From: Clostridiales bacterium
GTDB taxonomy: Bacteria > Bacillota > Clostridia > Saccharofermentanales > Saccharofermentanaceae
Reading direction: 5' to 3'
DNA length: 64,000 nt
Assembly (NCBI GenBank): GCA_017480325.1
Contig: JAFVAY010000015.1
Location: 17,434 to 81,433, forward strand
Positions 9,621 through 17,681 of the stretch are shown here, piece by piece (position 1 is the stretch's first letter; each line of letters starts with the position of its first letter). Position numbers and translations under genes: made by a program. The notes beneath the pieces were generated by a model that saw only the letters and a list, made by a program, of their open reading frames with translations, had not been told where the DNA came from and did not search any database.

Positions 9621-9648
9621 CGCTGTCTTCAAAAATTTGAACACAGCG
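9621..9648 (-). terminator. Terminator of kdgK-kdgA
   Basis: Inverted repeat CGCTGT-N-TTCAAA / TTTGAA-N-ACAGCG with one mismatch pair. On the minus strand it is followed by TTTTATATTAT. It separates kdgA from the lacI-type gene. Confidence 0.75.
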
Positions 9649-9682
9649 CTTTACAAAAACCTTATCTATTAGGTCCTGAAGT

Positions 9683-10330
9683 TCATCTGTTAGCTTCTAC
9701 AAGCTTCGCCGCCTCGGCTACCTTCTCCTTAATAAGTCCGAAGTCGCCTGCCTTGATCATGTCACCCTTCACCATCCAGGATCCGCCACAGCAGAAGATC
9801 TTATCCGACTTAAGGTACTCGGACACATTATTCTCATTGATACCACCTGTAGGCATGAACTTAAGAGAAGTCAACGCGGCACCGATCGCCTTGATCATCT
9901 TCAAGCCACCGGCATTCTCCGCCGGGAAGAACTTAACATGTGTAAGTCCGAGCTTGATCGCCTTGATCATCTCGCTTGCGGTCTGAGTGCCGGGACATAC
10001 CGGAATATCCCTCTCGAGACAGTAATTAACAACCTCTTCATCAAGTCCGGGAGAGACGATGAACTTGGCACCTGCCGCCACCGCTCTGTCAACCTGCTCT
10101 GTGGTAAGAACCGTTCCTGCACCTACGAGAAGATCCGGATATTCTGAAGCCATTAGTCTTATGGACTCTTCAGCCGCATCTGTTCTGAAGGTTACCTCAG
10201 CTGCGGGAAGTCCTCCCTCGAGAAGAGCCTTACCGAGAGGGATCGCATCCTTCGAGTCGTTAAGAACGACTACAGGAATAATCCCGACCTTCTCGAACTG
10301 TTCCCAAATCCTATTAGCCTTATCACTCAT
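9683..10330 (-). CDS. kdgA: 2-dehydro-3-deoxy-phosphogluconate (KDPG) aldolase
   Basis: Splits KDPG into pyruvate and glyceraldehyde 3-phosphate, ending the uronate pathway. Class I aldolase of 215 aa: Glu45 in the AEVTFRT motif, GAGTVL at 70-75, Schiff-base Lys133 in HVKFFPAE, and the phosphate-binding FMPTGGI motif. AGAGG ribosome site before the ATG. It follows kdgK by 20 bp and ends at a hairpin terminator, so the two genes form one transcript. Confidence 0.96.
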   Translation of the reverse strand: MSDKANRIWEQFEKVGIIPVVVLNDSKDAIPLGKALLEGGLPAAEVTFRTDAAEESIRLMASEYPDLLVGAGTVLTTEQVDRAVAAGAKFIVSPGLDEEVVNYCLERDIPVCPGTQTASEMIKAIKLGLTHVKFFPAENAGGLKMIKAIGAALTSLKFMPTGGINENNVSEYLKSDKIFCCGGSWMVKGDMIKAGDFGLIKEKVAEAAKLVEANR

Positions 10331-10350
10331 TGTCGTTACCTCTGTATTAT

Positions 10351-11448
10351 TTATCTCTTAACTCTGGCACCTGCGCCGCCCATAATAGCTTCAACCTCTT
10401 CCTTAGAAGCCATTGAGGTATCGCCGGGAGTCGTCATAGCAAGTGCCCCGTGAGCTGCACCGTAGTTGACGGCCTTCTCAGGATCTCCTGTTGTCATAAG
10501 ACCATATACAAGACCTGAAGCGAAGGAGTCACCACCGCCTACACGATCCATAATCTCGAGTCCGTCGTACTCTCTTGACTTGTAGATCTGTCCGTCTGCC
10601 CAGCAGATAGCCTTCCAGTCATTGACTGTGGCTGTTCTTACTGTACGAAGTGTTGTAGCAACTACCTTGAAGTTGGGATATGTCTTAGCCGCTTCGCAGA
10701 TCATCTTGTTATAGCCATCGAGATTAAGCTCCTTAAGATCGGAGTCGTTGCCCTCGATGGAGAAGCCCAAGCAAGCCGTGAAGTCCTCTTCGTTACCGAT
10801 CATGACGTCAACATACTTAGCTACTTCCTTATTGACCTCACGTGCCTTCTCTATTCCGCCTATAGCACTCCACATGGAAGGTCTGTAGTTAAGATCGTAG
10901 GATACTATAGTGCCGTACTTCTTAGCTGCCTTACATGCCGCGATAACCGTCTCACAAGCTTTCTCGGACAAGGCTGCATAGATGCCGCCGGTATGAAGCC
11001 ATCTGACACCTAACTTACCGAAGATGTAATCGAAGTCAACATCCTCAGGACCGATCTGGGAAATGGCCGTATTCGCACGATCAGAACAACCAACCGCACC
11101 TCTGATACCGAACCCTCGTTCGGTAAAATTAAGACCGTTTCTGCAAATACGGCCAATTCCGTCGGTCTTCTTCCAGACTATGAGTGAAGTATCGACTCCA
11201 CCCTGCTCGATAAGATCCTTAAGGAGCTTACCGACCTCGTTATCAGCAAAAGCCGTAATAACGCCTGTTCTTAATCCAAAGCACTTATGAAGTCCGCGAA
11301 TAACGTTATACTCTCCGCCGCCTTCCCATGCAGTAAACTGTCTGGCAGTTCTGATCCTTCCCTCACCGGGATCAAGTCTGAGCATGATCTCTCCGAGAGA
11401 TACTGCATCGAACATGCACTCACTTCTGTCTCTTAACTGAAGATCCAT
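10351..11448 (-). CDS. kdgK: 2-keto-3-deoxygluconate kinase (PfkB family)
   Basis: Phosphorylates KDG to KDPG with ATP. A ribokinase/PfkB sugar kinase of 365 aa with the N-terminal GGG substrate motif (WEGGGEYNV, 41-49) and the ATP-binding/catalytic motif DRVGGGDSFASG at 301-312 (catalytic Asp307). The ATG at 11448 has a GGAGG site eight bases away. It opens the kdgK-kdgA operon from a consensus promoter covered downstream by two copies of the KdgR-like operator. Confidence 0.95.
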   Translation of the reverse strand: MDLQLRDRSECMFDAVSLGEIMLRLDPGEGRIRTARQFTAWEGGGEYNVIRGLHKCFGLRTGVITAFADNEVGKLLKDLIEQGGVDTSLIVWKKTDGIGRICRNGLNFTERGFGIRGAVGCSDRANTAISQIGPEDVDFDYIFGKLGVRWLHTGGIYAALSEKACETVIAACKAAKKYGTIVSYDLNYRPSMWSAIGGIEKAREVNKEVAKYVDVMIGNEEDFTACLGFSIEGNDSDLKELNLDGYNKMICEAAKTYPNFKVVATTLRTVRTATVNDWKAICWADGQIYKSREYDGLEIMDRVGGGDSFASGLVYGLMTTGDPEKAVNYGAAHGALAMTTPGDTSMASKEEVEAIMGGAGARVKR

Positions 11449-11470
11449 AAGAATAACCTCCGCGCTTTGA

Positions 11471-11485
11471 TTTCGTATTGTGGAA
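11471..11485. promoter_or_regulatory. KdgR-like operator, copy 1
   Basis: TTTCGTATTGTGGAA, matching the pattern TTYCRTANNGTGRAA shared by three sites in this divergent region. It lies between the kdgK -10 and ATG, and its centre is 20 bp from copy 2, about two helical turns. Confidence 0.75.
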
Positions 11486-11490
11486 CTAGA

Positions 11491-11505
11491 TTTCGTAACG
11501 TGAAA
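11491..11505. promoter_or_regulatory. KdgR-like operator, copy 2
   Basis: TTTCGTAACGTGAAA, the most symmetric copy (TTTC-N7-GAAA). It starts 11 bases downstream of the kdgK -10 element, over the expected transcription start. Confidence 0.8.
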
Positions 11506-11516
11506 ACTATGATTTG

Positions 11517-11544
11517 ATTATAAAACAGTCAGATCATTTGTCAA
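11517..11544 (-). promoter_or_regulatory. kdgK-kdgA promoter
   Basis: Minus-strand TTGACA (11539-11544), a 16-base spacer and TATAAT (11517-11522): both hexamers are consensus. Two operator copies lie immediately downstream. Confidence 0.9.
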
Positions 11545-11574
11545 TACTGATTTTACTTAATTTTGTGGCATTAC

Positions 11575-11603
11575 TTGCAAAAGTCGTAGAATTACAGTAT
11601 AGT
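11575..11603 (+). promoter_or_regulatory. Promoter of the IclR-family regulator
   Basis: TTGCAA (11575-11580), a 17-base spacer and TATAGT (11598-11603) on the plus strand. The third operator copy begins at its last base. Confidence 0.75.
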
Positions 11604-11617
11604 TCCATATAGTGAAA
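11603..11617. promoter_or_regulatory. KdgR-like operator, copy 3
   Basis: TTCCATATAGTGAAA, the third copy of the 15-bp motif. It covers the transcription start predicted for the regulator gene, implying autorepression. Confidence 0.72.
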
Positions 11618-11645
11618 TTAATTGCCTTGTCCACAGGAGGAGAAA

Positions 11646-12401
11646 ATGGAAGAAAAGAACCCTATACAGGTTGCCGACAGGCTTTTCGGAGCGCTGGAGT
11701 ACTTAGCTGATAACGGAGCTTCAAGCCTTACTGAGACCGCAGCTGCACTGGAGCTCAACAAGAGCACAATGCACAGGATCTTCTCTTCCCTGATTTGCCT
11801 CGGGTACGTGAGACAGAATGAGGTCAACGGGCTTTACGAGATGACCTTCAAGGTAGCCGATCTTACGGAGCGCATGATGAATCACGTGGATGTGATAAAC
11901 ATAGTCCATCCTTATCTTCAAAGGCTTATGGAGAAGTGTAACGAGACCGTGCATTTCGTGAGGCGCGAGGAGACAGAATGCGTGTATATCGATAAGGTGG
12001 AGGCTACCTCTAATAACATTAGAATGGTGTCCAGGATCGGAAGCAGAATCCCCTTCTACAGATCCTCGGGGGGAAAGGCGCTGGCGGCGAACATGAGTCC
12101 GTCTGAGGTGAAGGCGCTGTGGGACAGCTGCGATATCCAGCGTAAGACCGCCTACACCATCACCAACTACGACAACCTCTGCGACGCTCTCGAGGAGATA
12201 AGACGTAAGGGCTACGCTCTTGATAACGAGGAGAATGAGACCGGAGTAAGATGCATAGGTATCGCCCTCGATATAGCCGGGAGATCCGTGGATTATGCCA
12301 TAAGCATCTCGGTACCTATAAGCAGAATGGATAACGACCGTATAGAAGAGCTGTCGAAGTATATTCTGGAGACGAAGAAAGAGATAGATACGACTATCTG
12401 A
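11646..12401 (+). CDS. IclR-family transcriptional regulator (KdgR-like)
   Basis: A 252-residue regulator with an N-terminal winged helix (about residues 5-65, with recognition region LNKSTMHRIFSSL) and a C-terminal IclR effector domain (RSSGGKALAA motif near residue 140). The frame extends to 11622, but the ATG at 11646 has an AGGAGG site. It is divergent from kdgK, and three copies of a 15-bp motif lie at the two promoters. Enterobacterial KdgR, of the same family, is a repressor relieved by KDG; the same role is inferred here. It is convergent with the diguanylate cyclase (stops 7 bp apart). Confidence 0.92.
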   Translation: MEEKNPIQVADRLFGALEYLADNGASSLTETAAALELNKSTMHRIFSSLICLGYVRQNEVNGLYEMTFKVADLTERMMNHVDVINIVHPYLQRLMEKCNETVHFVRREETECVYIDKVEATSNNIRMVSRIGSRIPFYRSSGGKALAANMSPSEVKALWDSCDIQRKTAYTITNYDNLCDALEEIRRKGYALDNEENETGVRCIGIALDIAGRSVDYAISISVPISRMDNDRIEELSKYILETKKEIDTTI

Positions 12402-12407
12402 AGCTGA

Positions 12408-13478
12408 TCAAAGCTTCTGGTGTGTGCCCTTCATGAAGCCTGCCAGCATCCTTGCCACAGAGAACACGATAGCGCGTTCATCCTGCTGCCAGATACGAAG
12501 CGAACGAGGCTCGGCACACATAAGATAACCTATCTTCTCATCACCTATACCCACATTGAGTATAAGTACGCTCTCGTACTCGTGAGCCTCCAGGAACGAA
12601 GAGAAATCGGGACATATAGCCCTAATAGTATCTATCGTATTAGTTGTAAAGATGTCATCCTTCATAAGTGCACTTATATCACCCACATGAGTTGCCGGAA
12701 GATTACCGAGAACATCATGAACAACGTCCTCCTCAGTGATGTAGAAGAAGTCGGTTATCCTCATATCCTCCTTAAGGACCGGGAACATCTTCTGAAGCTT
12801 CTTATGAATGTCGAAGTCGGTATCGAATTCCAAAGCCAGATTATGAAGAGTCGTGTAAAGTCCGTGCGACTTCAGCTCCTGAATCTGGATATCCTTGTGC
12901 TTTTCCTCAAGATAGATAATATAGCAGTTACGCCCCTTAGTCTTACCTCTGTACAGGGTCTTATCCACGAGGTGGAAAAGCTCATCATAGGTCGTAGCAT
13001 CGTTAGGATAGGTCGCAGAACCTACAGTACCTGTAATAAAAGGATCACAGACGCCAAGAGAGATATTCTTTCTTAATACGTTATAATTCGCATACATCTC
13101 GAGGTAGAACTTCTTCTTATCTGCGTACTCGATATCTCTTCTGTTTATTATCAGGAACTCGTCGCCGCCGATCCTTCCTACCAGACCGTAGTCGGCAAGA
13201 TAACGCATCAGATCGGCAGATACGCCCTGAAGCACACCGTCACCGACCTTGTGGCCGTAGGTATCATTTATGAACTTGAAGTTATCAAGGTCGACCTCGC
13301 CCAAAGTGAACGGGATCTCGTTCGAGATAAGATAGCGAATGTAACCGATGATATACGGGCGAAGAATGGTCCCCGTCAAAGAATCCAGTATGTTCGATAT
13401 ATTTTTGTCTTTAAGCAGATCCGCGAAATACGGTATCCGATTTAATTGTTCTTCCGTGTACATACATGCACCAACCAT
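12408..13478 (-). CDS. Cytosolic diguanylate cyclase with C-terminal GAF-like region
   Basis: The GGDEF domain comes first: EVDLDNFKFINDTYGH at 61-76 and the signature GRIGGDEF at 101-108, so it should make cyclic di-GMP. The order is unusual, with the sensor-like part (about residues 195-356, resembling a GAF fold) after the catalytic domain. No membrane segment. The start is ambiguous: ATG at 13478 or 13463, neither with a good ribosome site. A promoter lies at 13507-13536, inside the end of the ABC permease gene. Confidence 0.88.
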   Translation of the reverse strand: MVGACMYTEEQLNRIPYFADLLKDKNISNILDSLTGTILRPYIIGYIRYLISNEIPFTLGEVDLDNFKFINDTYGHKVGDGVLQGVSADLMRYLADYGLVGRIGGDEFLIINRRDIEYADKKKFYLEMYANYNVLRKNISLGVCDPFITGTVGSATYPNDATTYDELFHLVDKTLYRGKTKGRNCYIIYLEEKHKDIQIQELKSHGLYTTLHNLALEFDTDFDIHKKLQKMFPVLKEDMRITDFFYITEEDVVHDVLGNLPATHVGDISALMKDDIFTTNTIDTIRAICPDFSSFLEAHEYESVLILNVGIGDEKIGYLMCAEPRSLRIWQQDERAIVFSVARMLAGFMKGTHQKL

Positions 13479-13506
13479 AGGAAAACAAATCCAGTTCCAA
13501 TTATCA

Positions 13507-13536
13507 ATTATAAATGATAAACGATAATCAGGTCAA
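13507..13536 (-). promoter_or_regulatory. Promoter of the diguanylate cyclase
   Basis: Minus-strand TTGACC (13531-13536), an 18-base spacer and TATAAT (13507-13512). The -35 overlaps the stop of the upstream permease gene. Confidence 0.7.
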
Positions 13537-15194
13537 TAACGGTCAATATTATCGGCTACCACCCTGATACCTCTGTAGTAGATCACGACCGCTGTGGCCG
13601 CCAGAATAACCGAGATCACCGCTATGGCGGCCGTCCCTCCCATTACACTGTGAAGAAGATAAGAGACCACACCGACCACGACCATCATTATAAGCTCGGC
13701 TGCGAGATTAAAGAAGCAGTTAAGATTGCCCCTTAATGCACTCAGCTCATCCGACCAGATGGTGTATGGAGATACCGAGTCCATGATAAGACCCGTCATC
13801 GTCGCGATGACGATACATGCCAAGGAGGTCAGAAGCATCAAGGGTATGAGCGAGTATATCCTCAGCGCCACCAGTATCAGTATTACCGCGATACCCTCCG
13901 GAATGAACGTGAAGAGAATGGCGATCCATGCCTTAGCTCTGATCTGACGGTCAAGAGGCACGGGGATGTATTTTATAAGATCGATATGTACTCCTTCTCT
14001 GGTAAATGAGGTCGACGCGATGGAATTGATTCCGGAGGCGATAAACGCCATGGCTGCTACACCTATGAAGAGGAAAATCCTGGCGCGAGGCGCGCCGTCC
14101 TGAAGGTGTGACGAGAAGTTGGCAACATTGATATAACTGTCCGAAGAGAACAGAAAAGCAATGGCTATGATCGGCCAAAGAAGATTCGCATAAACGCAGT
14201 TTATCCTGTAGGTCATGGTCCTCATAAGAACCTTGGCTTCCTTAAGAAACAACGCTTGTCCTGTCGGAAGCTTCTTTGATACTGAACCGTGCTTATGTTT
14301 TGTTCTGTCTCCACCCAGTCGTGCCGCAGCAAAGAGACCTTCCTGATATACACTTCCGGCAAGCTTAAGTGCTATGACATAAACGGCTATGAATATCACC
14401 ACCGATATAAGAAGCGGCCATACGGCATGATTATCGATACTCATGATCGTGAGGCGGTTCGTCGGGAACAGATAATTACAGATCGATACGAACAGATTCC
14501 TGCTGTTAACCAGAGACTCAATATAATTCTCGGTGCTGACCTTGCCGTAGTCGGCAAAGGATATAAGAAACATCAGCGCGAAGATAACAAACATCGCTGT
14601 AGATGAGTGATAGTAGACAGAGACCCGGTTAAAGCGTTTAAGTATAAGCATCAGAAGCATTCCAAGAATCGCACTGTAAAGAAGCGGTATCGCAAGCGAC
14701 CCTAAGAATCCGAACACTGCACTTATAACGGCAATCGAGTGAAGTGCACTGATACCGATATGCTTTACTGCAGCTACAAAGTAGCCGATATATATGGCGA
14801 AGAGGACATTAGAGGTCATTACATTCTCCGCCTTATAGGTGTGCCAGAATCTAGCGGTAAAAAGGGTCAACGGCGATATGGGAAGAGCCGTCAGGAACCG
14901 AAGATCCGACGAGAAGTACAGGACACTGAACATCAGAGGAAGCCCAAATATCATGGCAAAAGCGGATATCATATGAAGCTCTGACAGAAGCCCGTAGGTA
15001 CTGCCGTCAAATTGATAAAGAAGATCCGTAAGGATATACGATACAAACCCCACAAGCACGGACACCGGAACCATGATCCCCACGAAGGCGATCATACCGA
15101 ATCGACTGTACAGCTTTTTCCTCCGATCTCCCGAAGGCTTTGGCATCTCGAGATTCGAACCAAAGGCTTTGTATAATGTATAAGTCCTGTTCAT
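13533..15194 (-). CDS. ABC-2-type exporter, membrane subunit
   Basis: A 553-residue integral membrane protein with about twelve hydrophobic segments in two halves, joined by a charged loop (GGDRTKHKHGSVSKK, around residue 300). It starts one base after the stop of the ATPase at 15196, so the two form a two-gene transporter. The size and layout resemble large ABC-2 permeases of drug or peptide exporters. The substrate cannot be told. Confidence 0.82.
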   Translation of the reverse strand: MNRTYTLYKAFGSNLEMPKPSGDRRKKLYSRFGMIAFVGIMVPVSVLVGFVSYILTDLLYQFDGSTYGLLSELHMISAFAMIFGLPLMFSVLYFSSDLRFLTALPISPLTLFTARFWHTYKAENVMTSNVLFAIYIGYFVAAVKHIGISALHSIAVISAVFGFLGSLAIPLLYSAILGMLLMLILKRFNRVSVYYHSSTAMFVIFALMFLISFADYGKVSTENYIESLVNSRNLFVSICNYLFPTNRLTIMSIDNHAVWPLLISVVIFIAVYVIALKLAGSVYQEGLFAAARLGGDRTKHKHGSVSKKLPTGQALFLKEAKVLMRTMTYRINCVYANLLWPIIAIAFLFSSDSYINVANFSSHLQDGAPRARIFLFIGVAAMAFIASGINSIASTSFTREGVHIDLIKYIPVPLDRQIRAKAWIAILFTFIPEGIAVILILVALRIYSLIPLMLLTSLACIVIATMTGLIMDSVSPYTIWSDELSALRGNLNCFFNLAAELIMMVVVGVVSYLLHSVMGGTAAIAVISVILAATAVVIYYRGIRVVADNIDRY

Positions 15195-15195
15195 A

Positions 15196-15918
15196 TTATT
15201 CCGACTTACCTGTAAGCTCTACGAATATCTCCTCGAGAGTTCTGTCCGGGTACTCAAGCCTTAAGTAATCAAGAGTCCCCTGCTCTATTATCCTTCCCTT
15301 GTTAATGATTATTATCCTGTCACAAAGCTGTTCGGCAACCTCGAGCACATGTGTAGAGAAGAGAACAGAATTGCCCACTTTCGCATGCTCACGCATCATC
15401 TTCTTAAGTTCGAAAGCCGCAGTGGGATCAAGTCCTGTCATAGGCTCATCAAGTATCCACGCCGGAGGATTATGAACCAGCGCGGCGATTACCATCAGCT
15501 TCTGTCTCATGCCGTGCGAATAATCCCTCATCTGAGTGTTCAGAGCGTCCTTCATATCGAAGCGTTCTGCCAGCTCGTCGATCTTAGGTGCACGATCTTC
15601 TGTCGGAATGTCATACATATCGGCGATGAAGTTGATATATTCGAGACCGGTAAGCTGGATCAGTATGTCCGGATTATCGGCTATATAGGCGAATGATCTT
15701 TTGGCATTGAGGGGATCCTTGTTGATGTCGAATCCGTTAATGACCGCAGTGCCTTCCGTCGGGCGAAGTATGCCTGTCAACATCTTGATGACCGTCGTCT
15801 TCCCGGCTCCGTTCGGCCCCGCAAATCCCACGATCTCGCCTTTATGAATATTGAAGGATATCCCGTCAGTCGCTTTATGGCCGTTGCCATATATCATTGT
15901 CAGACCCTGCGCCTCGAT
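15196..15918 (-). CDS. ABC transporter ATP-binding protein (exporter type)
   Basis: A 240-residue ATPase with Walker A GPNGAGKTT, the signature YSHGMRQK, Walker B AWILDEPMTGLD and the switch His (STHV). The frame is open to 15951, but the ATG at 15918 (MIEAQGL) has a GGAGG site nine bases upstream and fits the family N-terminus. Partner of the permease at 13533. CcmA/NatA-like group, so export is likely. Confidence 0.93.
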   Translation of the reverse strand: MEAQGLTMIYGNGHKATDGISFNIHKGEIVGFAGPNGAGKTTVIKMLTGILRPTEGTAVINGFDINKDPLNAKRSFAYIADNPDILIQLTGLEYINFIADMYDIPTEDRAPKIDELAERFDMKDALNTQMRDYSHGMRQKLMVIAALVHNPPAWILDEPMTGLDPTAAFELKKMMREHAKVGNSVLFSTHVLEVAEQLCDRIIIINKGRIIEQGTLDYLRLEYPDRTLEEIFVELTGKSE

Positions 15919-15971
15919 CATTGCCCGATCCTCCGATGCTTGATAAGTCAATTATAGCTTATTGAATGCTC

Positions 15972-16085
15972 ATGTATGCTTTTATGTATTGATTACCACA
16001 AAAAACATACACAAATGCATATATTAGGGCTTTTTTACTTATATCTGTATGTTTTTCAACAATTTCCATACACAAAAACATACAC
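15972..16085. repeat. Paired-heptamer repeat, locus A (in a 318-bp AT-rich gap)
   Basis: Unit 1: ATGTATG (15972), 5 bases, ATGTATT (15984), 15 bases, CATACAC (16006), 5 bases, CATATAT (16018). Unit 2: CTGTATG (16045), 15 bases, CATACAC (16067), AAAAA, CATACAC (16079); its outer left word has decayed. Left and right words are near-complements, giving a double-stem palindrome. TTAGGGC-like sequence follows unit 1, as in locus C. The rest of the gap 15919-16236 holds only AT-rich sequence and the AAGGAGG site of the next gene. Confidence 0.7.
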
Positions 16086-16236
16086 AGTCCATGCAACAAT
16101 TCTCAACTTTGTGCCAAGACCCCAGTAATTTCAATAATTTTTTGTTTCAACCCCCTCTTATTTTCCCAACATTTCAAAATCGCTTGAATTCAGTCGGTCA
16201 TCCGAAGCAAAATAGAGTCGGAATAAGGAGGTTACT

Positions 16237-16956
16237 ATGTACCTTAAATTTAATAACGCATATCTGGCTGCCAAGCTTGATTGGATCGACAGATCTCTTA
16301 AGACTATTCCTATAGTGCATAAACAGAAGCATAGGGATAAATATGTAATCCGTTACAGAGACTATGGGAAATTGCGTCAGGTCTGTGACTCCCACTCCAA
16401 ATATCGAGAATTAGAAGGATACTACTCCAGATCACAAAACCTCAAATCTATCAGGAATCAACTAAGCGCTTGTATCACTGACAGTAGACAAATAAAGATC
16501 AGAACAGGAATCAAAGCAGTATTTAATCGGAACGATTATGATCGCATGGTTCCTAAGACGGATAACAATGACGGCTACCATCCGTACAGACACAAGGAAT
16601 TCTATATGAGATCGAGATTCGAGGTAGCTATGGCAGCTGAGCTTGACAATCTGGGACTTGAATATAAGTACGAGCCGACATTCAGAATCAACGGCTATCA
16701 ATTCAGTCCGGATTTTGTGATCTATATCCCTGAATATGATTGCTGCATTATCGTCGAATGTGAAGGCATGACAGATGAAGTAAGTTATGTTAACCGTAAT
16801 GGGGTAAAGTTTGCGGAATATCTATACATCGGCTTAGTGTTCGGGATGACGCTGGTAGTTCTTCAGGGAACCAAAGAATCAATGCCATCTCCGGAACTGA
16901 TGCGTAATTCAGTAATATCCGCCATAAATTTGCTATCATCATACTATACTGTGTGA
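16237..16956 (+). CDS. Predicted PD-(D/E)XK-fold nuclease-like orphan protein
   Basis: I do not recognise this 239-residue protein as a named family. Its C-terminal half has the order expected of a restriction-endonuclease-like core: a helix with SRFEVAMAAEL (about 127-137), a beta hairpin with the Asp in FSPDFVIY (near 152), then IIVECEG (near 171). The N-terminal 110 residues are Arg/Lys/Tyr-rich and could bind nucleic acid. The Lys of the canonical E-x-K is replaced by Glu in ECEG, so activity is uncertain. Codon use looks more AT-rich than its neighbours. Start ATG has a GGAGG site. It sits alone beside repeat locus A. Confidence 0.55.
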   Translation: MYLKFNNAYLAAKLDWIDRSLKTIPIVHKQKHRDKYVIRYRDYGKLRQVCDSHSKYRELEGYYSRSQNLKSIRNQLSACITDSRQIKIRTGIKAVFNRNDYDRMVPKTDNNDGYHPYRHKEFYMRSRFEVAMAAELDNLGLEYKYEPTFRINGYQFSPDFVIYIPEYDCCIIVECEGMTDEVSYVNRNGVKFAEYLYIGLVFGMTLVVLQGTKESMPSPELMRNSVISAINLLSSYYTV

Positions 16957-16970
16957 CAAGGAGAATAATC

Positions 16971-17663
16971 ATGACCGAAGAAGAGATCGTAGAGGAATTA
17001 TATAAGCTTCAGGATGTGGGCTATGGGGATATGCAGAAGAAGATCATCCCCACCGTCGATCCGGAACGAATCATCGGAGTCAGGACGCCGGCGCTTAGAA
17101 ATCTTGCCAAGATGATCTATAAGGATAAGAGCAACGACACTGAAGAATTCCTTCGTGAGCTGCCACATAAGCTTTTCGAAGAGGATCAGTTGCATGCCTT
17201 CATCATCTCCCAGGAGAAGGAGTTCGACAGATGCATCGCCGAAGTCGAGGCCTTCCTGCCGTATGTGGACAATTGGGCAACATGCGATCAGATGTCACCG
17301 AAGGCGTTTAAGAAGGACCCGAAGTTGCTCCTCCCCTATATCGATAAATGGCTCAAATCAGACCACATCTATACAGTAAGGTTCGCCATCGGGATGCTGA
17401 TGGCGCATTTCCTGGATGAGCGCTTCGAGCTTAAATATCCCAAGAAGGTCGCCACTATAAAATCCGACGAATACTACGTTAATATGATGATAGCGTGGTA
17501 TTTCGCGACGGCGCTCGCTAAGCAGTATGAGAATGTGCTTCCCTTCATTGAAGGGAAAAAGCTTGATAAATGGACTCACAACAAGACGATACAGAAGAGC
17601 ATCGAGAGCTACCGCATCACCGACGAACAGAAAGCTCATCTTAGAAGCTTGAAACTTCGATAA
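16971..17663 (+). CDS. DNA alkylation repair protein, AlkD-like
   Basis: A 230-residue all-helical HEAT-repeat protein matching the AlkC/AlkD DNA glycosylase group: conserved RTPALRNLAK near residue 36, the NWATCD segment (about 107-112), in AlkD the region of the catalytic Asp, and WYFATALAK near 180. Family members excise alkylated bases. A GTG at 16953 is in frame, but the ATG at 16971 has an AAGGAG site. It follows the nuclease-like gene by 14 bp and may be co-transcribed. Confidence 0.85.
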   Translation: MTEEEIVEELYKLQDVGYGDMQKKIIPTVDPERIIGVRTPALRNLAKMIYKDKSNDTEEFLRELPHKLFEEDQLHAFIISQEKEFDRCIAEVEAFLPYVDNWATCDQMSPKAFKKDPKLLLPYIDKWLKSDHIYTVRFAIGMLMAHFLDERFELKYPKKVATIKSDEYYVNMMIAWYFATALAKQYENVLPFIEGKKLDKWTHNKTIQKSIESYRITDEQKAHLRSLKLR

Positions 17664-17681
17664 TGTGATAGAATTATTGAC

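Noticed and set aside
12399..12416. Terminator between the IclR gene and the diguanylate cyclase
   Set aside because: The GAAGCT/AGCTTC hairpin has only six pairs, overlaps both stop codons and has no T-run.
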